Assembly: GCF_018100985.1 (NCBI RefSeq)
Contig: NZ_JAGJEI010000003.1
Coordinates: 124,001 to 188,000 of the forward strand
Source: Pseudoalteromonas sp. MMG007
Lineage (GTDB): Bacteria > Pseudomonadota > Gammaproteobacteria > Enterobacterales > Alteromonadaceae
Direction of reading: 5' to 3'
Length of the DNA stretch: 64,000 bases
Positions 29,163-37,135 of this stretch are shown piece after piece; within the stretch, counting starts at the first letter, position 1; each line of letters opens with the position of its first letter. The notes beneath the pieces were generated by a model. The model saw nothing but the letters and a program-made list of their open reading frames with translations. It had not been told where the DNA came from and ran no database searches. Position numbers and translations under genes: made by a program.

Positions 29163-29165
29163 AGC

Positions 29166-29214
29166 GTTGGTCGGCTTTTGTAATTTAGAGAGGTAAGCAA
29201 AATGTATAGACTTT
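29166..29214 (+). repeat. direct repeat copy B, orphan scrap of sulfotransferase gene
   Basis: Matches 28339-28387 at 44 of 49 positions. It is not in an open frame here, so it is a remnant of a duplicated or rearranged sulfotransferase 3' end, starting four bases after the small secreted-protein gene. Confidence 0.8.
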
Positions 29215-29263
29215 TTTGTTTTAGGCAGGGCGGTATCCAAATAAGCGACTTGTTTAAGTGTAG

Positions 29264-29289
29264 GTCGGATAAGCGAAGCGCCATCCGAC
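29264..29289. repeat. REP-like palindromic unit
   Basis: GTCGGAT (29264-29270) and ATCCGAC (29283-29289) flank a CGAAGCG loop. The form recalls bacterial interspersed REP units. Only one copy was noticed in the window. Confidence 0.55.
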
Positions 29290-29637
29290 ACAGTAAAATA
29301 CCTTGCAAATTATTATCAATGTTTTATGGTGTTGTATAGCTCGAGAGTGCTGTGAAATAGCCTTTGAACCTTGGTCGTTTATACTTTGAATTGTTAAGGC
29401 TATGCGGTCCCTACTTACGAATGTTGTGCCAGCATCATTTAATGAGCACCCCTTTTCTTTCGAAGTATTGAGTTATTTGAATCATAAAAAATACTCATGG
29501 CTTGTCTTACAAATACTGTTTACATTTTCTTCTAAGAGTAAAAAATACATAACAAATTCAATAATCGGCGATTTGGCATAAACATTAAAAACGACAACTT
29601 TCTACATATGTTGACCTTGGTTAGGTAGATAAAAAGC
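29290..29637 (+). other. low-coding stretch with a doubtful 59-codon ORF
   Basis: About 350 bases at the edge of the accessory region. An ATG at 29402 opens a 59-residue frame to 29581 (begins MRSLLTNVVPASFNEHPF). AAGG lies too close to the ATG to be convincing, and no family was recognised. Likely chance or a remnant. Confidence 0.3.
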
Positions 29638-30123
29638 ATGATATATATGCATGTTAAAGACAAGGTGGTTCACACGTTCAACGTAACTCCTCACCCAACT
29701 GAATCAGTTAATTATTGGATTAAAGCATCACATAGCGAGGGAAAAGGCAATATTTTTGTTGCAATTGAGTTAAATAAATGACTAATAGTATACGCCTTAC
29801 AAAAATATAACTTAGTTACTGATTACTCTATTTATGAATTAACATTTGCTCGATACAGACAAGCTATGTTCCCCAGCAGTTCAAAAGATGAACAACATGA
29901 CGCTGAATTAATATTAGATATGGTGCTCAATTGCTCTAAGAAAATTCCTCCCCAAAATCAAAATATCTTTGCATTATCCAGTGAAACTCTAAACCTAGAA
30001 AAAAGCAATTTAACTTGGCTGTTCAATAAGATAATAATTTACACCTTAGAATGCAAAGCATTTATAGTAAACGTTAACTATATCTCAATTAGAGCGCTTT
30101 ATTTCGGCATGACCAAGCCATAA
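29638..30123 (+). pseudogene. ORF interrupted by a single in-frame TGA
   Basis: From ATG 29638, a 47-residue frame ends at TGA 29779-29781. The very next codons continue in the same frame, without other stops, to 30123, giving about 160 residues if the TGA were sense. The downstream half reads smoothly (ALQKYNLVTDYSIYELTFA, then the internal ATG at 29866 with MFPSSSKDEQHDAELILDM). No family was recognised. Most likely a gene killed by one nonsense mutation, though restart at 29866 could still make an 85-residue product. Its end overlaps the convergent YqhA-family gene by 39 bases. Confidence 0.5.
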
Positions 30124-30591
30124 ACTTATCGCTACTAATAAAACTATAATAGCTAAGTATAGTAGTTCAACCATAGATTTTGGTTTAATTTCAACAAGAT
30201 AAGCAAATACCTTAATCACTAATAGCATAATGACAACTTTACCTAGCTTAGCTTTTAGCTGATCTATGGTTTTTATCTCATAAGCTTTTGATGTATGCTG
30301 CCGTGAATTTTCTATTGGACTGATAAACAGTTCGTATAAACCAAAAGCAAAGATAAATAATATAGCTGACAGCAGAAACGTATCTAAAATTTCAATAACA
30401 AAAAGAATAATATTGTCGCGGGTTACATTGCTTGAGTGAGTAATTAAATAATCAAATAAAGCTGAAATTAGATGAATAACTTCATATAAACCCAAACAAA
30501 TCAAAGCGACACCAGTCACCATACATGAGATAACACCAAAAACGAGTACAATTCGGCTGTTCCAAAGCATTGACTCAAACAGTTTTTCCAT
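30085..30591 (-). CDS. YqhA/UPF0114 family membrane protein
   Basis: A 168-residue inner-membrane protein with four hydrophobic helices (about 15-37, 58-88, 120-136, 142-162). The pattern (FESMLWNSRIVLVFG, FEI-like LDTFLLSAILFIFAFGLYELF, KLGKVVIMLLVIK, LGHAEIKR) matches E. coli YqhA and the UPF0114 family, of unknown function. It is the last gene of the seven-gene operon, 15 bases after the DHH gene. GAGGGA precedes the start. The 3' end overlaps a convergent broken ORF. Confidence 0.75.
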   Translation of the reverse strand: MEKLFESMLWNSRIVLVFGVISCMVTGVALICLGLYEVIHLISALFDYLITHSSNVTRDNIILFVIEILDTFLLSAILFIFAFGLYELFISPIENSRQHTSKAYEIKTIDQLKAKLGKVVIMLLVIKVFAYLVEIKPKSMVELLYLAIIVLLVAISLWLGHAEIKRSN

Positions 30592-30606
30592 ACTTCCCTC
30601 TTATAA

Positions 30607-31593
30607 TTAAGCGCGCCATTCACTAATTTTTTTAATGAATGGTTTAAAATGGTTATTTTTTTCAGTGAACATGCTTATATATTCAGGTAAAACAATACCG
30701 CCAGCCATATGTCTATGTCCGCCACCAAAACCTCTATTGGTATTATTTAAGGTTTCTCTTGCTAACTGCCCAACATCAACATATTGGCACTCAGAACGAA
30801 ACGATAGTTGCAAACCGTTATTTTGTTTAACAGCTATAATAACAACATCAAATTCGTTAACGGATAAAAGAAAATCTCCCAGCATACCTAGCATATTCTT
30901 AGGACATGGTTCAGGTAGTATCACAGAGGCAACACCATTATTAACAGACAAATTTCTAAACGCGAGCTCAAAATTCCTTAGTTCCTCTTGCATCAAGGTA
31001 TTTCTCAACACACGATTAACAAAGGATAAATCTGAGCGGGCATTTAAGTAAACAAAAGCCTTAATATCAGCTTTACAGAAGCCCCTTGTCATATTCGCGG
31101 TATCAACGTTTAATCCTACTAATAACGCACTCGCCACCTGTACCGACATTTCTATACCAAGTAACTTATAATATTCCCAGATAATGGTCGCAGTGGCTCC
31201 ATAATCACTACGAATATCTTTAAACCAAAATGATTTAGTAGGTTTAATAGTGTGATGATCTATTACTGCAATCTCATCGCCCGGTACGTCTGTTACATTT
31301 TTCTCACCGATGCAACCATCAACATTAATGATTTTATCTGACGGGTTTAACTTTACTTGTGAGCAATGGGAAATTGGAATTTCTAACCATTGGATCAGGT
31401 TAGAAAGTGAAATTCTGTCAATTTCTCCGTTGTAGACAATCAGAGTGCTGATCTCATAGTGAGATAGCAGCACTGATAATGCATAAGCAGAAGAAATAGC
31501 ATCATGATCAGGAAAATCATGCGCCTGAATTATCACCCGCTGAAGCGGGGATAACCGCTTAATAAATACTAAAACCTCTTCTTTGCTTTTCAT
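30607..31593 (-). CDS. DHH family phosphoesterase
   Basis: A 328-residue cytoplasmic protein. Metal-binding motifs of DHH enzymes are all present: HDFPDHDA (about 25-32), VDG (91-93), DHH (112-114), a later GLNVDTANMTRGF stretch, and the DHHA1 substrate motif GGGHRHMAGG near the C-terminus. Domain order is like NrnA/oligoribonuclease and c-di-nucleotide hydrolases, which cleave short nucleotides. It probably hydrolyses a small phosphodiester. Finding it among periplasmic and outer-membrane genes is unusual. It sits 31 bases after the CsgG-like gene and 15 bases before the YqhA-like gene. Confidence 0.82.
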   Translation of the reverse strand: MKSKEEVLVFIKRLSPLQRVIIQAHDFPDHDAISSAYALSVLLSHYEISTLIVYNGEIDRISLSNLIQWLEIPISHCSQVKLNPSDKIINVDGCIGEKNVTDVPGDEIAVIDHHTIKPTKSFWFKDIRSDYGATATIIWEYYKLLGIEMSVQVASALLVGLNVDTANMTRGFCKADIKAFVYLNARSDLSFVNRVLRNTLMQEELRNFELAFRNLSVNNGVASVILPEPCPKNMLGMLGDFLLSVNEFDVVIIAVKQNNGLQLSFRSECQYVDVGQLARETLNNTNRGFGGGHRHMAGGIVLPEYISMFTEKNNHFKPFIKKISEWRA

Positions 31594-31624
31594 AACAACA
31601 AGATACCTACTGCAATCATCATTG

Positions 31625-32626
31625 TTATTTAGTTATAGATTTGATTGTGTTGTCTATTGAACAAAACATGTTTGTACATTCACCTGAAAGCATGACGATC
31701 ATGCCACGTTTAATACGTGATTGGTGCTCTTCTTCAACTATTATAAATGACTTACGATTAAAGATATTGTCTTTATCTACAAGTTCACCAGAAGCAACTT
31801 TGACTAACTCACCATCCATCTTTATATAAATAGAAACCGCCTGTTCTGCTTTAGCGCCGTGTATACGACCTAAGTTAGTTTCAAAATATATTTTACCTTC
31901 AGCTTGCTTAGCACCAGTAACTATTCCTTGTGAACCTACATATTTGCTTAAAGTTACGTAATCGTCATCACCTTTTTCAAGTAACTCACCAATAGCCCCT
32001 TTAATTACGCCATTAACCATACTGCCCTCATTACATTTGCGACTAGAAGGGCTCTCTTGCGAAGTAGACTTACGACCAGATAAATTCACAGATAAAATTT
32101 GCTTCATTGAAGGTAATGAACGAATCTGAATGTTACCTTTTGCCCGGCCTGTGTAATCACATTCGTCAGGATGTCTTGTACTTTCACCGTCTTTATTTTT
32201 AGTAGTATAAGACTTTTCATATTCACTACCCCAAGAGTAACTTGTGATCGTGGGGATAACTAAGAACTTAGCTTCTACCGGACCTTCATAAGCATCATAG
32301 TCTTCAGCTAAATTTTCTTTTAATTGAATTTCATCAATAAAACGCTGCGCCATTTGGCGATCAATAACTTCTGATCCACTGTCAACAACAAATTCTCGAA
32401 TGCTGTCAGCAAATAAAGCCTGCACATACTCTGGCACCCCTACTTTGGTACCTTGAGCAACAAGTAATTTACTGCTTTGAATACTGTCTAAGTCATCAGG
32501 CGTGCCCGGTAAAGAATCAATATTAACATCTGGAAATGTTGGTAATGCAGTTGGTGGCTGGGTAGAAACACACGCTGTGATGGTTAAAGTGGCTACCATG
32601 CTAACTAAAAGACTCTTCATGTTCAT
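31625..32626 (-). CDS. CsgG-like outer-membrane-type lipoprotein
   Basis: A 333-residue lipoprotein: signal peptide with lipobox TITAC (Cys 19), so it is anchored to a membrane leaflet in the periplasm. The central part (VGVPEYVQALFADSIREFVV, EVIDRQMAQRFIDEIQLKEN, KFLVIPTITSYSW) resembles the anticodon-binding-like fold of CsgG/FlgT-type envelope proteins. The C-terminal part (IVTGAKQAEGKIYFETNLG, IYIKMDGELVKVASGEL) looks like a small beta domain. AAGGGA precedes the ATG. Seventeen bases separate it from the upstream gene. The CsgG relation is by pattern and uncertain. Confidence 0.65.
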   Translation of the reverse strand: MNMKSLLVSMVATLTITACVSTQPPTALPTFPDVNIDSLPGTPDDLDSIQSSKLLVAQGTKVGVPEYVQALFADSIREFVVDSGSEVIDRQMAQRFIDEIQLKENLAEDYDAYEGPVEAKFLVIPTITSYSWGSEYEKSYTTKNKDGESTRHPDECDYTGRAKGNIQIRSLPSMKQILSVNLSGRKSTSQESPSSRKCNEGSMVNGVIKGAIGELLEKGDDDYVTLSKYVGSQGIVTGAKQAEGKIYFETNLGRIHGAKAEQAVSIYIKMDGELVKVASGELVDKDNIFNRKSFIIVEEEHQSRIKRGMIVMLSGECTNMFCSIDNTIKSITK

Positions 32627-32643
32627 TTGTTAATTCCCTTTTA

Positions 32644-33561
32644 TCAATTATTTAATTTTATTTTCTTCAATAAGCTTTTTTCAGCTCTTGCTAAAGACTG
32701 AGATTTTGACTCAAACGAAGAGCCTTTCACTTTGAATGATTCTTGGTATTTCAAAGTGTCAGTTTCATCAAATACTAAAATTTCAGTATTTAAAATTGTA
32801 AGATGGTTTTTATAGGCTAGTGTTTGATTTTTCTTAATATTGAATTGCACAACACCAGTATTTTCACCACTACCAACAATGTAAAAGCCACTATTTTTTA
32901 AAAACTTTATTGCTGAGCTTTTAAACTCAGAACTAACCAATTCTGAAAAAATTAAAGTATATCTATTACGCTTTTTACATTTTTTAAACGTACGTTCGAA
33001 AGTATTAATGGTTTGATAAAACTCATCTTCTGAACCATCACTAATACCAGAGCCAACATAAGCAGGGATAAGCTCATTCAACTTTTCTTTGTTGTTCTGT
33101 TCATCAGAAAGCGCATAAAAACATGATGGCGTATAATTACCTTTAAATTCTTCTAAAGCGAAAAGTAGATCAACATTTAAATTTACCAGTTGATGCCTTA
33201 TAGAGCGTTGCACAAGCTTACGTTCAGCACGCACTAGAACATACCAATTCCCTAACTTTTCTTCACTCGCCACTACTTCAACATTCGGTAATTCAATACC
33301 ACGACTAACCGCCTCAGTTTGTTGAGTAGCACGTGTTTGCGTTTGGTTGTTTTCTTTCGTTTGTGTGATTTGAGATTTAGCCGTAATACGGGTTGATAAC
33401 TTCATGACAATATCAGCCATCGCTGATTTTTGAGCTTGGTCGTAGTTTATATCAGTACCTAATCCATAAATGAATTGCTTGTTATCTGCAGGAACATCTA
33501 ATGCAAAGCTATTCAAAGTAATTAAGCTAACAAAAGCAATAATTATATAACGTAAAAACAT
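32644..33561 (-). CDS. secreted LPP20-like periplasmic protein
   Basis: A 305-residue protein with a cleavable signal peptide (MFLRYIIIAFVSLITLNSFA) and no lipobox. Residues about 25-115 resemble an LPP20/FlgT N-terminal domain (FIYGLGTDINYDQAQKSA, DIVMKLSTRITAKSQI, WYVLVRAERKL). The remainder (TNTFERTFKKCKKRNRYTLIF-like region) is unassigned. GGAGAGG immediately precedes the start. It lies nine bases after the transglycosylase gene. Probably a structural partner of the two lipoproteins in the operon. Confidence 0.68.
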   Translation of the reverse strand: MFLRYIIIAFVSLITLNSFALDVPADNKQFIYGLGTDINYDQAQKSAMADIVMKLSTRITAKSQITQTKENNQTQTRATQQTEAVSRGIELPNVEVVASEEKLGNWYVLVRAERKLVQRSIRHQLVNLNVDLLFALEEFKGNYTPSCFYALSDEQNNKEKLNELIPAYVGSGISDGSEDEFYQTINTFERTFKKCKKRNRYTLIFSELVSSEFKSSAIKFLKNSGFYIVGSGENTGVVQFNIKKNQTLAYKNHLTILNTEILVFDETDTLKYQESFKVKGSSFESKSQSLARAEKSLLKKIKLNN

Positions 33562-33570
33562 AACCTCTCC

Positions 33571-34905
33571 TTATATATGCTCTGCAAAATAGTTTTTACT
33601 ATTTACAACCTTGATCAGGTAACGCTGAGTTTCTGTATGGGTTTTAGTTTTAATTACTTCGAACACTTGCTCTGGTGTCATCTTATTAATTTTATTAATC
33701 GCTTTCATACGGCCTCTTTCACCACTATTGAAAGCTCTCGCTAAATTGCCAATACCTGTGTTATAAGCTGCAATTGCGCAATACATACGGCTTGTTGGGT
33801 TTTCAACTTCTTTTAGGTAGCGGCCCATTAAAATGTTGAAATAAGCACTGCCATATTCAATATTTTTTGTACCATTAAATAAGAGCTCTGGCGTAGGATT
33901 TTTGTTGATGGAAAATATTTTTTTATTTACATCGGCACCGGCAGTGGATGGCACTATTTGCATTAAACCGTAAGCAGGAATGTGTGATTTAGCCATAGGG
34001 TTAAAGTGACTTTCTGTTTCCATAATAGCAAGTAAAACCTCTTGTTCAACCTGCCACTGATTAGCTTGCATAGCCACTTGGGATAAATACTTTTCAGCTT
34101 TATTAAAGCGATCTCGTTTTAGCTGAATTTTATAAGACTTTATATTTTTCTTCGTTACTGTATCTTGCTTTTGACTTAATTCATTCAGTTGACTGTTCAA
34201 CTCCGCAACTTTACCTTGAGCACGTTTTATTTGTTTCGAGGGAAGCTCTCCTCGTTCAATAAACTGATCAACCTGAGCAATTTGTTGCAAAAGCCTCTTT
34301 TCTGTTCTGGCAACAACTATCGCTTGTTGTTTTTCTGCCGGAACTTCTTCGACCATACTTAAGGCAGCCTTTAAATCTTTTCCATCCTCAATTCCAAGAT
34401 GCGCTAATAAGGTATCTTGTTTTAAAGATATTTTTTCCGCTGGTTTTTTGGTGTTAGAGGATAAAATAGTTTGCGGGGTTTTCGCTGGCGTAAAAGCAAA
34501 TTCAACATTTTGTTTAGCAGCCGTTTTAGGGGCTACGTTGAGCGCTTCTATAATTGCATCACGTACCATCACTTTTTCGTCATCCGCCGTGATTCGACCT
34601 TGAGCATCTCGTTGAATACTGACCTCGATAGTGTCGTTTTCAAAGTTAGCAATGATTTTAACGCTTTTATCATCAGAGTAAGTAACATATTCAGTGTCTG
34701 AGCTTAGCTCTGCAACCCCCCACTTTTCAATCAGCTCTTTTTTATAAGCTTCATAACGTTGAGTGTAGTTATCTGTATATTCTTTGTACTTACTCTGGTA
34801 TTTCTTTTTGAAATCAGCAAAATCACTTTGCACAGCATAAGCAGCTGAACCTGCTGATGTTGCACCGATAACTAGTGCTAATGACACGATTCGCTTAAAA
34901 GCCAT
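33571..34905 (-). CDS. MltC-like lytic transglycosylase
   Basis: A 444-residue secreted protein: signal peptide (residues 1-24, ending SAAYA), an MltC N-terminal (DUF3393)-type region (YTQRYEAYKKELIEKWG, YVTYSDDKSVKIIANFEN), a long coiled coil (about 195-275) and a C-terminal SLT domain. The SLT motifs are intact: LLAIMETESHFNPMA with the catalytic Glu, AYGLMQIVPSTAG, and the AAYNTGIGNLARAF box. It should cleave peptidoglycan in the periplasm. Unlike MltC it has no lipobox. It sits in the middle of the envelope operon, 14 bases after the preceding gene. Confidence 0.85.
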   Translation of the reverse strand: MAFKRIVSLALVIGATSAGSAAYAVQSDFADFKKKYQSKYKEYTDNYTQRYEAYKKELIEKWGVAELSSDTEYVTYSDDKSVKIIANFENDTIEVSIQRDAQGRITADDEKVMVRDAIIEALNVAPKTAAKQNVEFAFTPAKTPQTILSSNTKKPAEKISLKQDTLLAHLGIEDGKDLKAALSMVEEVPAEKQQAIVVARTEKRLLQQIAQVDQFIERGELPSKQIKRAQGKVAELNSQLNELSQKQDTVTKKNIKSYKIQLKRDRFNKAEKYLSQVAMQANQWQVEQEVLLAIMETESHFNPMAKSHIPAYGLMQIVPSTAGADVNKKIFSINKNPTPELLFNGTKNIEYGSAYFNILMGRYLKEVENPTSRMYCAIAAYNTGIGNLARAFNSGERGRMKAINKINKMTPEQVFEVIKTKTHTETQRYLIKVVNSKNYFAEHI

Positions 34906-34919
34906 GATAAAAAATATCC

Positions 34920-35693
34920 TTATTTTTTGTAATACAACGAATACTCAAAGTCTGTTAATACTGAATCTGCCACTACCGACAAACTCACCTCACCAACACC
35001 GTAAAAGTTGTTTCTCACCTTCTTGGTAAGTCGCTTAACGTCTGCCAATAGGTTTGGGGCCTCATCATCCATATTAAGCTTTTCATATAAGCCTCTAAAC
35101 TCGGCTTTTGAAGCATTAATATTTTGTTCATAACCAATAGCACCAACATATTGATTAACAAACAGTTTTTCTTTACCTAATTCTTCTTTCACAAGTAAGA
35201 ACTCAACATTATTGAAATCTAATGTAAAATCTTGGAATTTAGTATAATTATCAGCAATCGATAAAGTATTTTCTTTTTCTTGCTTATCGAGTAACCCATA
35301 TGGGATAAAGTCGTCAACTAAACCTGTAATGGTATAAGCGTTTACTCTGTCACCTTCTAAAATTAAAGTAAGAATAAACTTTTTTTCAAGGTAATACGCA
35401 AAGTTTAAATTTTCATGATATTTACTTTTTTTAATTAACTTTGGCTTACCAAAATGTGTTGAGATATAGTCTAAGTTACTGCCTACATTTACATGATTTA
35501 ACGATTCATATTCATACTTATGTGTGAAGTTTGACAGCGTTAACTGCCAAGCCTCGACTGCAATATCCTTAGTATCACCCCATTGCCCTATTGCCATTAA
35601 GCCTAAGGCAATAGCGACAAAATATTCATAGAGAGATTTTTTTTTTACATTTTCTTGCTGTTCTGCATCACTGTTTTGCATTTCTGTTGCCAT
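34920..35693 (-). CDS. membrane-anchored protein of unknown function
   Basis: A 257-residue protein with one predicted transmembrane helix (about residues 24-42, FVAIALGLMAIGQW region) after a short polar cytoplasmic N-terminus. The remaining 200 residues should be periplasmic. It may belong to the family annotated as ETEC_3214-domain proteins, but I cannot verify this. No motif with known function. Placed between an LPP20 lipoprotein and a transglycosylase, it could be the inner-membrane link of an envelope complex. Confidence 0.68.
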   Translation of the reverse strand: MATEMQNSDAEQQENVKKKSLYEYFVAIALGLMAIGQWGDTKDIAVEAWQLTLSNFTHKYEYESLNHVNVGSNLDYISTHFGKPKLIKKSKYHENLNFAYYLEKKFILTLILEGDRVNAYTITGLVDDFIPYGLLDKQEKENTLSIADNYTKFQDFTLDFNNVEFLLVKEELGKEKLFVNQYVGAIGYEQNINASKAEFRGLYEKLNMDDEAPNLLADVKRLTKKVRNNFYGVGEVSLSVVADSVLTDFEYSLYYKK

Positions 35694-35710
35694 TATATTT
35701 GTCCTAACAA

Positions 35711-36262
35711 CTATTGTGCGTTTTCAGCTTTAATGAAGTTTAAATACAGTAAAGTTTCATTTTCTGGGCTTAACTTAACTGGTGCCTTTTTTATCACTTG
35801 TTTAAATAGTGATTGTGCAGCTTCTTCTGTTACTGTCACTAAAGCGCATAAGTTTTTTTGTTCACCCATTTGTGCATAGTCAACTTTAATAACTTTTGAT
35901 GAACGTAAGGCTTGCTCAGTAAACTGAGTCGTCGTGTTTAAGAGTTTTGATTGTGATACGCTTTCATCTGGATTAGTAGTTTTCTCAGAATACTGTTCTT
36001 GTAATGAGGCAATACGACTATCTAGTTGATTCACAAGTTCAGTGCGTGCATGCATCGTTGCTTCTGCTTTGTCCATCGCAAAGCTATTTGATGCGACAAC
36101 ACACGATGAAGCAATTAAGCCACTTTCAGCTGTAGGGTTCAACACCCACGAAGGTATTTTTATCCCCATATCTGAAGCGTTGCTTTTAGGTGTAGAGCTA
36201 CAACCTGAAATTAGTACCGAACATACTGTAATTGATAAAATATACGCTTTAACTTTAAACAT
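35711..36262 (-). CDS. LPP20 family lipoprotein
   Basis: A 183-residue lipoprotein with a lipobox VLISGC (Cys 21). The mature domain has LPP20 features: a short N-terminal segment IPSWVLNPTAE, GLIASSCVVAS, DKAEATMHARTELVNQLDSR and a late LCALVTVTEEAAQ strand. FlgP of the Vibrio flagellar H-ring belongs to this family, but no flagellar genes are here. AAGGGA precedes the ATG. It is the first gene of the seven-gene operon, so the promoter lies in the 36263-36400 region. Confidence 0.8.
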   Translation of the reverse strand: MFKVKAYILSITVCSVLISGCSSTPKSNASDMGIKIPSWVLNPTAESGLIASSCVVASNSFAMDKAEATMHARTELVNQLDSRIASLQEQYSEKTTNPDESVSQSKLLNTTTQFTEQALRSSKVIKVDYAQMGEQKNLCALVTVTEEAAQSLFKQVIKKAPVKLSPENETLLYLNFIKAENAQ

Positions 36263-36996
36263 TTTAGTCCCTTAAATTGCGAGCTATCCAACAAAATAAC
36301 ACCTACCAACAAAAAGTTAACAAATGTATCCCTACATATTAAGGTCATTAAACTACAGTACCTACGGTAAGGTCAACACATTCTCTTGCAAAACGATTAA
36401 AGTACATGCATTTAGAACCCCACGAAACACCAAGGTGTTATCAAGATGAAAACCTCTTAGTAGGGGCGGTTAGTTATTTATCACGTTTACCTCAATCAGA
36501 TTTTAGAAAACAAAACCTCATGATTAAAAAAGGTCTTAGTTTAATAGAGTGCCTTTAATACTTGGGTAGCATTCGAGAGACCTTAATCCATTAGTGCAAC
36601 CGAAACCAACAGTTTTACCTACCGGGTGTTTTTTTGATTGTTGAATATAAGGCTTGAATTGATTAGCGCGCTTGATTACTGAAATCAGGTTTTATGTTTG
36701 TAGTCCAGTACGGATTTTCCTAATCGTAAACTCGGAGAGCTTTGTATATGGTTATCAAATCTTGACTTGAGACATCATAACTCCTAAGCGTCTTTAAATA
36801 GCTCATAACCACCCAAAAAAAACATTCGAACAAGGTTAAATCCTGAACTCCCATCCACTTCGCCCATTTACTTTTATATCGGTTCACCTCTTATAATGTC
36901 GATTCAGATAGCTATTAATGAAGCAGGTTAAAAAGCTCGCTAAATTTCTTATCAACAAAACGCCAAACACCTATTTTTTTGATAAGGAATACAGTC
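36263..36996. other. gene-poor region upstream of the envelope operon
   Basis: About 730 bases with no ORF over 60 codons except a shadow. It must contain the operon promoter; a TTGACC on the minus strand (near 36370) is a possible -35 box. Two sub-60-codon frames were read: plus 36406-36558 (50 residues, starts MHLEPHETPRCYQDEN) and minus 36720-36887 (55 residues from GTG, with a YKSKWAKWMGVQDLTLF start). Neither has a clear ribosome binding site. They may be remnants. Confidence 0.45.
36720..36887 (-). CDS. possible small ORF or gene remnant
   Basis: Fifty-five codons on the minus strand, ending at a TAG (36720-36722). The product has basic aromatic residues, then a hydrophobic patch (FECFFWVVMSYL) and an amphipathic end (DLITIYKALRVYD). 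The composition looks protein-like, and after the stop the frame continues for about 18 codons, so it may be a truncated gene. GTG start has no good ribosome binding site. No family recognised. Confidence 0.3.
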   Translation of the reverse strand: MNRYKSKWAKWMGVQDLTLFECFFWVVMSYLKTLRSYDVSSQDLITIYKALRVYD

Positions 36997-37119
36997 ATGA
37001 ACATTATTACAAAAACAGTTAACGGCAAATTGATGGTGATTGTAAATAATGACATTAAATCTGAACTAAGTACCAGCAGAGCCGGTGCCGATAAACTAAA
37101 GCAATTACTACACATTTAA
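36997..37119 (+). CDS. 40-residue hypothetical protein
   Basis: A short ORF, ATG 36997 to TAA 37119, with a good AAGGAA ribosome binding site eight bases upstream. The product begins MNIITKTVNGKLMVIVNN and ends ADKLKQLLHI, with a beta-strand pair followed by an amphipathic helix. The minus-strand frame over the same bases is judged a shadow. Function unknown. Confidence 0.6.
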   Translation: MNIITKTVNGKLMVIVNNDIKSELSTSRAGADKLKQLLHI

Positions 37120-37135
37120 CTTATCTAAAAATGTG

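Noticed and set aside
29779-29781. TGA as a selenocysteine codon
   Set aside because: No SECIS-type hairpin was identified after the TGA and the protein is unlike any known selenoprotein; a nonsense mutation is simpler.
35711-36262. Assignment of the LPP20 lipoprotein and neighbours as flagellar FlgP/FlgT/FlgO
   Set aside because: No flagellar genes are present, and the operon also holds a transglycosylase and a DHH enzyme, so only family similarity is claimed.
36915-37115. Minus-strand ORF of 66 codons
   Set aside because: It overlaps the 40-codon plus-strand ORF that has a good ribosome binding site; the minus frame has none.
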